Source of the DNA: Chitinivibrionales bacterium
Lineage (GTDB): Bacteria > Fibrobacterota > Chitinivibrionia > Chitinivibrionales > FEN-1185
DNA length: 6,189 bases
Assembly: GCA_028718065.1 (NCBI GenBank)
Contig: JAQUMP010000238.1
Location: 1 to 6,189, forward strand
Reading direction: 5' to 3'
The position numbers were made by a program, and so were the translations under genes. Shown here in pieces: positions 1 through 5,898 of the stretch. A model generated the notes under the pieces. That model had not been told where the DNA came from. It saw only the letters and a program-made list of their open reading frames with translations, and did not search any database. Positions within the stretch are counted from its first letter, which is position 1. Each line of letters starts with the position of its first letter.

Positions 1-447
1 CCCATCCGCGCCAAAAGTGTACTGTTCCATGCATGTCAGAGCACTGTTTTGATTAATATTGAACGTATTGGTGGGACCGCTGGAATAAGTCATGCTTCCG
101 CCGAATTGGTCCATACCGAATTGGTCCACGGTTGAAAAGGCCGTGTTGTTTCCCGAAGGCGCGCTGATGGTTGTTGTAAACAGAGAATTACCGTTAAAAT
201 CAAGGGAAGCCTCTTTGGTGGTCGTTCCACTTGTTTGGAACGTTGTGCTTCTTAAAAAAGTGCTGTCGGCCGTAAAAACCGACCTGCCGATGGCGTTGCC
301 TGCGGCGTCGTAATTAAAAGTCACGAACAGCAGAAAGTTGTCCGATTTATCGAAGATATCCAGACGGTCGATGCGTGCTGCATGACAAAACGCGAAACAG
401 GCAAGTACTAATGAAAAGCCGAAAGTTTTGATTTTGGATTTATTCAT
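1..447 (-). CDS. Small secreted beta-rich protein of unknown function (3' end beyond window)
   Basis: An open frame of 149 codons runs leftward from an ATG at 447 and is still open at base 1, so the C-terminus is missing. The N-terminus is a clear export signal: Lys3, Lys5 and Lys7, then a hydrophobic stretch at about residues 9-21 and a likely signal peptidase I site after Ala23 (C-H-A|A). Cys17 sits in a poor lipobox-like context (V-L-A-C), so a lipoprotein is a less likely alternative. The mature part is rich in Thr, Ser, Asn, Phe and alternating hydrophobics, as in extracellular beta-sheet proteins. One segment (F-N-Y-D-A-A-G-N, residues 44-51) loosely resembles a YD-repeat, too little to assign a family. 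The gene lies 14 bp after the stop of the Rid-like gene on the same strand, so it is probably third in that operon. No Shine-Dalgarno sequence precedes the ATG, unlike its two upstream partners, so translation may be coupled. I do not recognise the protein. Confidence 0.75.
   Translation of the reverse strand, partial: MNKSKIKTFGFSLVLACFAFCHAARIDRLDIFDKSDNFLLFVTFNYDAAGNAIGRSVFTADSTFLRSTTFQTSGTTTKEASLDFNGNSLFTTTISAPSGNNTAFSTVDQFGMDQFGGSMTYSSGPTNTFNINQNSALTCMEQYTFGADG
101..130. repeat. Two-copy 15-bp tandem repeat inside the small secreted protein gene
   Basis: The 13-base word CCGAATTGGTCCA occurs at 101-113 and again at 116-128, giving two 15-bp units that differ only in their last two bases. 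In the minus-strand gene this encodes D-Q-F-G-M followed by D-Q-F-G-G. It is an in-frame duplication of five codons, most simply a local slippage or duplication event. Confidence 0.8.
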
Positions 448-461
448 AGTGCTATTTGGTC

Positions 462-1649
462 TTATAAAAAAGGTGAAAAATCATTCTTATCCGGAATGAT
501 CGCCATGGCTTCTATTTCCATGAGCCACTGCGGCCGGCAAACTTTGGCCTCAAGCGCAATCAACGGCGTTTCGGCGCTGATCTCTTCGCGCAGAACGGCC
601 TCAACCCGCGGCCATTCATGGAAATTCCTGACATATACAAAAGCGAATGCTAAATCCTTGAGCGTGGTATTGTGCGCACCGAGCAGGGCCCGCAGGTTCT
701 CGAGCGTGCGTCGGGTCTGCGCAGCGACATCGCCAAGATGCAGGACTTCACCTTTTTTATTTATGCTTGCGGTTCCCGAAACATACAAATGCGAACGGTC
801 GCCGAATTTTACCCGCAGGCCGCGCTCAAAAGTGACGCCGTAAACAATCGTGGGCGAAAGATGTTCCGGCGCTTCCATGCGGACGATCTGACCGCTCTGC
901 AGTCCGCCGATGGAGAGGGAATCCACGCTCACGATACGGTCGGGTGTGCAGTTTCCGCCCTCGATCCCGGTGCTGGCCAAATAGCGCGTGGAGGCGGTTA
1001 AGCCTTGCTCCGTAAAGAACTCCCGGCGCGAGCGTACCATGTTCTTATAATGGTTGTCAACGTCGCGCACGTAAATCCAGGTCCGTATTGTATTGTCAAG
1101 CATGCGCATGCTATTGTCCGCGAGCGTTATGCCCAGGTCCTTGAATATTTGGGTTGTCTGGGCCGCGGCGTCAAAGAGGGCGTTGTTGGTAAAATTGGCC
1201 GTGAACAGCAGCGAATAATTTTTACCCGTATATCTATTGACGGTGCTATAATTTTCCGGAGCGTTTAAGGTTTGGCAAACGGCCGCGGGATGTTTGGGGT
1301 TACGAATATGCCATGAAAAAAGCGAAAAAGGGCCGCCGTCGACGGGTTTCTGCTCGATGATCGAGAGCGCACCCTGCCTAAGACGATTGCGCAGCACGCA
1401 CGAATCAATTTTTTCCTTCTGGTTGACAAAATCGCTTACATACAAACGGCTGAAAACGACAGTGGTGTCGGAAAGACCGGCCTCCGTAAGCGCCGACCCA
1501 TAATCGTCGGCAAGCGCCTGCAATCCCCTTGCCGGATCAATGCCCGGCCGGGTACGCACGGTTATAAAAAACTCTTCGCATCCGGCATCGGTTGCGAAAT
1601 GCGAGTACCGGATCGATTCGCTCAAACGCTTAATTGTCAAGTTTGACAT
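462..1649 (-). CDS. Three-module Rid-family (YjgF/UK114) protein, chorismatase-like
   Basis: This encodes a 395-residue protein with no signal peptide, so probably cytoplasmic. Three consecutive beta-alpha-beta-alpha-beta units can be traced at about 26-125, 145-260 and 278-385. The last is the clearest Rid module: V-S-G-T-A-S-I (289-295), H-L-G-D...Q (304-311), a helix with T-L-E-N-L-R, then F-V-Y-V-R and the terminal E-I-E-A-M-A strand. The S-G-T-A-S-I / H-x-G-D-x-x-x-Q pattern and the A-S-T-G-I-E segment in module 2 (225-230) are typical of the FkbO/Hyg5 chorismatase group and its uncharacterised relatives. Single Rid proteins are about 130 residues and form trimers, so this could be an intramolecular pseudo-trimer. 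The position matching E. coli RidA Arg105, needed for imine deamination, falls on a Leu (L363) by hand alignment, so classical RidA activity is doubtful. The ATG at 1649 is chosen because GGAGG lies 9 bases upstream; a TTG at 1676 would place that site inside the gene. It is second in a leftward operon, 60 bp after the HzsA-like gene. The actual substrate is unknown. Confidence 0.85.
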   Translation of the reverse strand: MSNLTIKRLSESIRYSHFATDAGCEEFFITVRTRPGIDPARGLQALADDYGSALTEAGLSDTTVVFSRLYVSDFVNQKEKIDSCVLRNRLRQGALSIIEQKPVDGGPFSLFSWHIRNPKHPAAVCQTLNAPENYSTVNRYTGKNYSLLFTANFTNNALFDAAAQTTQIFKDLGITLADNSMRMLDNTIRTWIYVRDVDNHYKNMVRSRREFFTEQGLTASTRYLASTGIEGGNCTPDRIVSVDSLSIGGLQSGQIVRMEAPEHLSPTIVYGVTFERGLRVKFGDRSHLYVSGTASINKKGEVLHLGDVAAQTRRTLENLRALLGAHNTTLKDLAFAFVYVRNFHEWPRVEAVLREEISAETPLIALEAKVCRPQWLMEIEAMAIIPDKNDFSPFL

Positions 1650-1656
1650 ATGAACA

Positions 1657-1664
1657 TTCCTCCC
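1657..1664 (-). promoter_or_regulatory. Strong Shine-Dalgarno site that sets the Rid-like gene start
   Basis: On the minus strand this reads GGGAGGAA. The GGAGG core (1659-1663) is 9 bases before the ATG at 1649-1647. It decides for this start over the longer TTG-initiated frame beginning at 1676. Confidence 0.8.
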
Positions 1665-1709
1665 GGTGCTGAACAACCCATTAGCTGTTCCCTTCGATGT
1701 TTTTTGTCA

Positions 1710-4466
1710 TCATCTCAGCACCATGACCGGCTCTGCTTGCGTACCTGATGGGCGCGTGATCCGCAATAAATACAACCCTTTGTTCAAACGGTTTTGCAAA
1801 ACCGCCGTTATGGTCTTATCCGGTGACAGCGCAGACCGCCAGACGACCTTGCCCTGCACGGTATAAAGCCATGCCTGTACCATCTCGGCGGTGTTGTTGA
1901 TAATAGTTATTTTTCCCCGTGAAATCGCTTTGATGATTCCCATTTGCCGGGGCGCGAACGATGGGTGATCTGAAACAGAAGTGGTAACTGCGCCTGGAAT
2001 GGCAAAACCGTACTTGTCTTCGGTACCCGCGGGATTGGCGGGATCGACCTCGTGGTTCGGCCATACGACTCCGCCGGCGTCCTGCGTGGCGTAGTTGAAA
2101 TTCGCCGTATACCGCATGCTGAGCGCGTCGACCCAGAGTAAAAGCCGCCGGGTATCTTCCTGCGTAAGTTTGCTTTTCCAGGGCTCCTTGAAAAGGATAC
2201 TGTCCAATCCGACCGCGTGCGCTCCCACCTTGCCGGGAATGGACCGATAACCGTCTCTATCCACGCCCCAGCATCCGGATGTCCCTCCGTCAAGGTGCCA
2301 CTCCGGGATCGTTAGTCCTGCACCGCGGCCGGCCAGGATCGGCTGCACGAGCCGTGCGTAGCTGATCGGGCAAGACCCGTCCTGGAGGTTGGGCGTTAAC
2401 GGCGAAGGCGCGCGCCGGAAGGCCATCGGGTTGCCGGGCGGAACGGCTTCCCATTTGTTTTCATGGCATCCTATGCATTGAAGTTGCTCCCCCGGATGTA
2501 CGAAGGCCGCGGAACGCATCGACTGTACTGCGCATCCGCTACTGTCTACCGCCTGGAAATAAAGCGATTTTTCGACCGGGGCAAGAAAATAGGCGCTTCC
2601 GTCATTTTCCACCGGTACTGTTCCGAGTAACATGCGGCCGTTGACCCTTCCCGGGAATTCGTTAAAGGTGTATTCCCAAGGGCGCGCGATCAACTGGAAA
2701 ACCCGCAGCGCCTTGATCTTTGTACCGGCCGGAAACGGAATATCGCTCTTGTAAATGTTAACGATGCCCAGTGTCGCCGCCTTATGGTCGGGGCTTTTAT
2801 AGCGCGCACCCTGATACGTCATGGTCGATAGGTCGGGCGGCATCGCGCGCGCTTGCAGCGGCCGGGCGAACCTGACATTATATGCCGGGTTCATTTCAGT
2901 TGGGATGGAAAATATCCAATCTTTATCACCGAATTTATCGACAAGGAACGCGTTGGTACCTTGACCGGCCATGACATACCCGTCGCCGAGCGGCCAGGGG
3001 TCGGCCCACGCCGGATTCTCAGTGCTCAAAAACGCGTCGGTGGCGCCATGATCGCGGCATGATTCATCGACAAAGGCGACCGGTTCGAATCTCCGCGCCT
3101 GTGACATTTTATTATCGTCAGCGATATTCAAATCTATGGTAACAAGCGAACCACGATCTTCGGAGGCGCCGTCACCGTGGTGGGTGGTTGCAATGGCGAC
3201 ATATTTGGAGTAGGATCCGGGTATCGCCCTGATGCCTGTTTCCACCCATGGACGGTCGGCCCTGCCGTCGACTCCAGATCCGCCCGGTTCCCATGGATAG
3301 GGGTAATTCCCATGAGGGGCGCGGGCATCGCGTCCGTCCGGATAGCAACGCCACAAATTGTGGGCGGCGCTCCAATCGCGGTCAATATAGTCCCATCGGG
3401 TATACACAAGCATACCGTCGTTGCAGACGCTCGGAAATAATTCGGTTGTCTCGTGGTAGCTTATGGGAATCACATCGCTGCCGTCTTTCTGCATGGACCA
3501 AAGTGCACCGCAGGGCATGAACTCCGTCGCCAGGCACCGCGCCTGAAAACCGAACCGGTCGGAAATAAAAACAATTCGGCCGTTGGGAAGAAAGCAGGGG
3601 TGAATGTCGTTTCGTCTGCCCTGTGTCAATTGTGTAAGCTGTGAGCCGTCGGTTTTCATGGTAAAAATATGGAAGCATGAAGCCGGATCAAAAGCCCAGG
3701 TTGTGCATGCCGGGAACTCGCCATTTTTGCATTCTCCTCTCCAGCCGCGGAGCCCCGCCTGCTGCACCCAGGCAAAGGCGATCGTTTTTCCGTCGTAATC
3801 CACGTCAAGACCATATAGCGCCGATTGCGTATATTCGGTCAATTTATGGCCCGCCAGGGGCCCGTTTTGGACGACCGCGTTTGACAGCATGTTTTTTACA
3901 CTGATCGTCCCCGAGTGGATGCCGGTAACCAGATACATTCCTCCGCCGGCGGGGGCCATATATCCTTTTCCCCAGCATTGAAGATGGCAGCCCTGCGCTA
4001 AGGCGGTTATGCAAATCACGCTGTCGAAAGCGCACGACGGGTTCGCAAGGGCGATCTTTCGCTGCAGCGCATAGGCGGCCGCGAACTGGCTTGCGCCTGC
4101 ATTTTTAATCTGCAGCAGGGTATCGGCTTCCTTAGTCAAATCGCGGACGCCTGGCATGTTCCTGACATCGGCCAAAAGACGGTTCGCACGACGGATGAGA
4201 GCATTGAACGGCGCGGTTTCTCCTTGAAGAATTAATGCATTAGTATCAAGCATTTCCTTTACGACCGCTTGCCTGCCCGCGCCGCTTGCATAGCCCCCAC
4301 TGTTGTTGATTTGGGTCTGAATGCGCGCTTGTTCGCTGGCCTGACTGGTATTGACATAGGCGGCGGCATTCAACTGCATTGTGTCAAGCGCCGGCGTATT
4401 CAAGGTGGTCAGGCCAATGACCATAAAAACGACCAGTATGACTTTGTTTAGTTTCCGTCCGGTCAT
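1710..4466 (-). CDS. Exported HzsA-like beta-propeller/c-type cytochrome protein with T9SS-type C-terminal tail
   Basis: This encodes a 918-residue exported protein. A signal peptide (basic residues 4-8, hydrophobic 9-21, probable cleavage near 26) is followed by a helical, Ala/Gln-rich segment (about 40-140). PD40/TolB-like propeller blades follow: D-G-K-T-I-A-F (225-231), I-F-T-M-K-T-D-G with P-N-G-R-I-V-F-I-S-D-R (267-304), L-W-S-M-Q-K-D-G with G-M-L-V-Y-T-R-W-D-Y (322-360) and N-L-W-R-C-Y-P-D-G (370-378). The segment V-Q-S-M-R-S...H-P-G-E...C-I-G-C-H-E (647-669) is the hallmark of proteins related to the hydrazine synthase alpha subunit and gives one c-type haem site, C664-x-x-C667-H668. 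A W-x-D helix end (778-780) closes the cytochrome-like domain. Residues 842-918 resemble a Por/type IX sorting domain (A-W-L-Y-T-V-Q-G-K and K-G-L-Y-L-L-R-I). The second CxxCH usual near the P-x-L stretch at 709-711 is absent. There are 18 cysteines, 12 of them between 145 and 374. True hydrazine synthesis is unlikely, since no other hydrazine synthase subunits are present in the window. It is the first gene of a leftward operon, with AAGGAG 8 bases before its ATG. Confidence 0.85.
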   Translation of the reverse strand: MTGRKLNKVILVVFMVIGLTTLNTPALDTMQLNAAAYVNTSQASEQARIQTQINNSGGYASGAGRQAVVKEMLDTNALILQGETAPFNALIRRANRLLADVRNMPGVRDLTKEADTLLQIKNAGASQFAAAYALQRKIALANPSCAFDSVICITALAQGCHLQCWGKGYMAPAGGGMYLVTGIHSGTISVKNMLSNAVVQNGPLAGHKLTEYTQSALYGLDVDYDGKTIAFAWVQQAGLRGWRGECKNGEFPACTTWAFDPASCFHIFTMKTDGSQLTQLTQGRRNDIHPCFLPNGRIVFISDRFGFQARCLATEFMPCGALWSMQKDGSDVIPISYHETTELFPSVCNDGMLVYTRWDYIDRDWSAAHNLWRCYPDGRDARAPHGNYPYPWEPGGSGVDGRADRPWVETGIRAIPGSYSKYVAIATTHHGDGASEDRGSLVTIDLNIADDNKMSQARRFEPVAFVDESCRDHGATDAFLSTENPAWADPWPLGDGYVMAGQGTNAFLVDKFGDKDWIFSIPTEMNPAYNVRFARPLQARAMPPDLSTMTYQGARYKSPDHKAATLGIVNIYKSDIPFPAGTKIKALRVFQLIARPWEYTFNEFPGRVNGRMLLGTVPVENDGSAYFLAPVEKSLYFQAVDSSGCAVQSMRSAAFVHPGEQLQCIGCHENKWEAVPPGNPMAFRRAPSPLTPNLQDGSCPISYARLVQPILAGRGAGLTIPEWHLDGGTSGCWGVDRDGYRSIPGKVGAHAVGLDSILFKEPWKSKLTQEDTRRLLLWVDALSMRYTANFNYATQDAGGVVWPNHEVDPANPAGTEDKYGFAIPGAVTTSVSDHPSFAPRQMGIIKAISRGKITIINNTAEMVQAWLYTVQGKVVWRSALSPDKTITAVLQNRLNKGLYLLRITRPSGTQAEPVMVLR

Positions 4467-4474
4467 GGGGCGAT

Positions 4475-4480
4475 CTCCTT
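4475..4480 (-). promoter_or_regulatory. Shine-Dalgarno site of the HzsA-like gene
   Basis: On the minus strand AAGGAG lies 8 bases before the ATG at 4466-4464, within an A-rich leader. The good match and spacing support the assigned start. Confidence 0.75.
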
Positions 4481-4493
4481 TTTTGAAAGATTA

Positions 4494-4505
4494 ATTATTA
4501 ATAAT
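4494..4505. promoter_or_regulatory. Perfect 12-bp AT palindrome, candidate operator
   Basis: ATTATTAATAAT reads identically on both strands and sits 27 bp upstream of the HzsA-like start codon, extending into the AT-rich run TTAATTATTAATAAT. It could be an operator for the divergent regulator or simply part of a -10/UP-type AT tract. AraC proteins more often use direct repeats, which weakens the operator reading. Confidence 0.35.
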
Positions 4506-4543
4506 ACTCCTGTACCCGCGCTCATAATATATGCATTTTACTC

Positions 4544-4572
4544 TTGAACATAATTACCGGCGCTATTATTTT
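4544..4572 (+). promoter_or_regulatory. Possible promoter of the AraC-type gene
   Basis: TTGAAC (4544-4549) and TATTTT (4567-4572) are separated by 17 bp, a sigma-70-like arrangement. Transcription from it would start about 10 bases before the ATG at 4589, giving a very short leader with no ribosome binding site. The match is modest and the organism's promoter consensus is unknown. Confidence 0.3.
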
Positions 4573-4588
4573 TATTACTAAAACTCCT

Positions 4589-5428
4589 ATGAACGCTACG
4601 TTTCCCTTAACAATCCTGCCCGGTGCCATCAGCATCTCTTTTTTTCAACCAGGCTTTCAAGACAATTTTAAGGAGGGTTGGGCTCATACTAAAACAGTAC
4701 CGTATGCGATTATCGTGCAACCTTTGAAAGGGAGCTATACGGTAATCTGCGAAGGCCAAACGACCTCGGCCGGAGCGGGTGAAACCATAGTTGTTCCGGC
4801 CAATGCAACCGTAACGTTCATACATCATGGGACCAAATTATTGCCCATGCAAGCGCGTTGGCTCCATATAAATTGGGAGCTTTTTAATATGACCGATCTC
4901 ACGAACCTGATTCAGATACCGCTAAAGATTACCGGGGGCGCCGGTATAAGGTTCGGCGCTATTATCGAGGAGGCATTACGCCTGACATCCCAACCCGACA
5001 AGGAAAATCTTTTTTCGGCAGCACGACAAAACGAACTTGGTTTCAGGGCGCTCTGGCTGGTTCTGGAAAAATCCCGTCTTAAAAAAAATGTCGGTGAATA
5101 TATAGGTGGGATAGAACGGCTGCGTAAAGTCTTGACATATATGCAAACCCATCTGCAAACTCCGACGACCATTGCGACGCTCGCCGCGGTGCAATGTATT
5201 TCGCCGTCACGGTTCTTTACGGTCTTTAAAAATCATATAGGGATGTCGCCCATGCTTTATCTTCGCAAGCTCCGTCTTGAAGAAGCATGCCGGCTCCTGC
5301 TTTCAACGGACTTGTCAATCAGCCGCATAACCGTGGAAACGGGATTTATAAATCAATTCCATTTTAGCCGAATATTTAAAGAAAGTACCGGCTTGAGTCC
5401 GCGAGATTATCGTAAAAGATTGTTCTGA
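4589..5428 (+). CDS. AraC-family transcriptional regulator with N-terminal cupin sensor domain
   Basis: This encodes a 279-residue DNA-binding regulator of usual AraC length. Residues about 35-100 form an AraC-type cupin: G-S-Y-T-V (48-52), then A-G-x-G-E-x-x-V-V-P-A (61-71) and a W-x-H-I-N-W strand (91-96), expected to bind a small ligand such as a sugar. Residues about 172-279 are the AraC/XylS DNA-binding domain. The first helix-turn-helix is at about 193-217 (I-A-T-L-A-A...S-P-S-R-F-F-T-V-F-K). The second is at about 243-268, with the family signature G-F-x-x-Q-F-H-F-S-R-I-F-K-E-S-T-G-L-S-P-R-D-Y-R-K. The ATG at 4589 is preferred over a TTG 15 codons upstream because the extension (N-I-I-T-G-A-I-I-F-I...) is low-complexity and not cupin-like. 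Neither start has a Shine-Dalgarno sequence. The gene is divergent from the HzsA-like operon, its most likely target; whether it activates or represses cannot be read here. Confidence 0.92.
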   Translation: MNATFPLTILPGAISISFFQPGFQDNFKEGWAHTKTVPYAIIVQPLKGSYTVICEGQTTSAGAGETIVVPANATVTFIHHGTKLLPMQARWLHINWELFNMTDLTNLIQIPLKITGGAGIRFGAIIEEALRLTSQPDKENLFSAARQNELGFRALWLVLEKSRLKKNVGEYIGGIERLRKVLTYMQTHLQTPTTIATLAAVQCISPSRFFTVFKNHIGMSPMLYLRKLRLEEACRLLLSTDLSISRITVETGFINQFHFSRIFKESTGLSPRDYRKRLF

Positions 5429-5495
5429 TTATATTCACGGGAAAGCCCTAAATAATTCTTATCAGTCGGTACGCCATGCTCCGAGTAATCAGCCG

Positions 5496-5523
5496 CCGGA
5501 TTAAATTATAAAGCATCCGGTTT
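5496..5523 (+). terminator. Weak candidate rho-independent terminator after the AraC-type gene
   Basis: CCGGAT (5496-5501) pairs perfectly with ATCCGG (5515-5520) around a 13-base AT-rich loop, followed by TTT and, 12 bases later, a run of nine T. The stem is short and the long T-run is offset, so termination would be inefficient. It lies 67 bp after the AraC stop codon. Confidence 0.35.
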
Positions 5524-5571
5524 GTAAAGATCAGGTTTTTTTTTATTGCTTCATGGGGAATAGCATAATAT

Positions 5572-5598
5572 TTGACACGGTCCCGAAATTTTTAAAAC
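5572..5598 (+). promoter_or_regulatory. TTGACA -35-like box with poor -10 partner
   Basis: A perfect TTGACA consensus occurs at 5572-5577. The best -10-like word at usable distance is TAAAAC (5593-5598, spacer 15), a poor match. If real, it would give the downstream gene a leader of about 300 bases containing all the hairpins noted for this region. Confidence 0.25.
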
Positions 5599-5603
5599 AT
5601 TAA

Positions 5604-5620
5604 GAAACGATTCTCGTTTC
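5604..5620 (+). other. Perfect 7-bp hairpin (GAAACGA/TCGTTTC)
   Basis: GAAACGA (5604-5610) and TCGTTTC (5614-5620) are exact inverted repeats around a 3-base TTC loop. The 3' arm also overlaps an alternative pairing: TTTC (5617-5620) and CCGT (5621-5624) can pair with GAAA (5644-5647) and ACGG (5637-5640). It has no T-run, so it is not a terminator; as DNA it could be an operator. Confidence 0.5.
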
Positions 5621-5660
5621 CCGTAAGCAATAAGGGACGGTGGGAAATATTACACGATTA

Positions 5661-5694
5661 ATCGCTTTTGCTCCCAAGCGATCTTCCGCTTTTT
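5661..5694 (+). other. Two mutually exclusive hairpins, the second followed by T residues
   Basis: ATCGCTT (5661-5667) pairs perfectly with AAGCGAT (5676-5682). The central AAGCG (5676-5680) can instead pair with CGCTT at 5687-5691, which runs into TTTTT (5690-5694). This is the layout of an antiterminator/terminator switch, but the second stem is only 5 bp, so the arrangement could be chance. Confidence 0.3.
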
Positions 5695-5799
5695 CGCAAG
5701 CACGGCTCCATTCCGGGCAGCATTCGATACTGCCGCCTGCTAATCTCCCTTCTAAATGCGAATATTACATTAACATCATTAAAGTCACTTAATACTTGG

Positions 5800-5828
5800 T
5801 TGTTCAGCACGTTTTTTGTAGATATATT
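5800..5828 (+). promoter_or_regulatory. Candidate promoter for the Asp-box secreted protein
   Basis: TTGTTC (5800-5805) and TATATT (5823-5828) are separated by exactly 17 bp, the best-spaced sigma-70-like pair before the downstream gene. Transcription would begin near 5835, giving a leader of roughly 70 bases. The -35 match is partial. Confidence 0.35.
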
Positions 5829-5829
5829 A

Positions 5830-5854
5830 GGAAAGTCAACAGAAAGGACTTTCC
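5830..5854 (+). other. Perfect 8-bp inverted repeat in the leader of the Asp-box gene
   Basis: GGAAAGTC (5830-5837) and GACTTTCC (5847-5854) are exact inverted repeats around a 9-base purine-rich loop. They end 50 bp before the ATG and start right after the TATATT box. No T-run follows, so termination is unlikely. An operator placed over the transcription start, or an mRNA-stabilising 5' hairpin, are both possible. Confidence 0.55.
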
Positions 5855-5892
5855 GCGAGTTGGGTTCTTAAAACAAAAAAAGTACAACAAAA

Positions 5893-5898
5893 AAGGGG
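5893..5898 (+). promoter_or_regulatory. Ribosome binding site of the Asp-box protein gene
   Basis: AAGGGG lies 6 bases before the ATG at 5905 in an otherwise A-rich leader. It is an acceptable though not ideal Shine-Dalgarno match and supports that start. Confidence 0.6.

Larger units (their letters stand above)
4467..4588. promoter_or_regulatory. Divergent regulatory region between the HzsA-like operon and the AraC-type gene
   Basis: These 122 bp separate two genes that point away from each other, so both promoters must lie here or just inside a gene. The stretch is AT-rich, with a perfect palindrome at 4494-4505 and an ATAATATATGCAT tract near 4524-4536. I could not find a convincing sigma-70 promoter for the leftward operon; possible -10-like elements exist in the AT tracts but lack well-spaced -35 partners. 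AraC-family regulators commonly bind such divergent regions. Confidence 0.65.

Noticed and set aside
92..313. Plus-strand open frame at the left edge
   Set aside because: It is antisense to the small secreted protein gene, which has a signal peptide and operon context.
1650..1676. TTG start giving a nine-residue longer Rid-like protein
   Set aside because: The strong GGAGG site lies within this extension and is spaced correctly for the ATG at 1649.
3082..3091. GGTTCGAATC, resembling a tRNA T-loop
   Set aside because: It lies inside the well-supported HzsA-like coding sequence, and no acceptor stem, anticodon arm or D-arm can be built around it.
3134..3678. Several overlapping open frames on both strands within the HzsA-like gene
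   Set aside because: They are shadow frames of a GC-rich coding region, with Arg/Pro/His-rich translations and no start signals.
1710..4466. Genuine hydrazine synthase (anammox) subunit
   Set aside because: Only family-level resemblance is present: one haem site is missing, a sorting tail is added, and there are no beta/gamma subunit genes nearby.
4544..4588. TTG start giving a 15-residue longer AraC-type protein
   Set aside because: No ribosome binding site precedes it, the extension is low-complexity, and family length fits the ATG at 4589.
5640..5760. Possible cyclic-di-GMP (GEMM) riboswitch
   Set aside because: A GCAAGC word and a hairpin are present, but the conserved GEMM core and tetraloop-receptor layout are not recognisable.
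5668..5871. Open frame of 67 codons on the plus strand between the AraC-type and Asp-box genes
   Set aside because: It has no ribosome binding site, its composition is not protein-like, and it overlaps the promoter candidate and hairpins.
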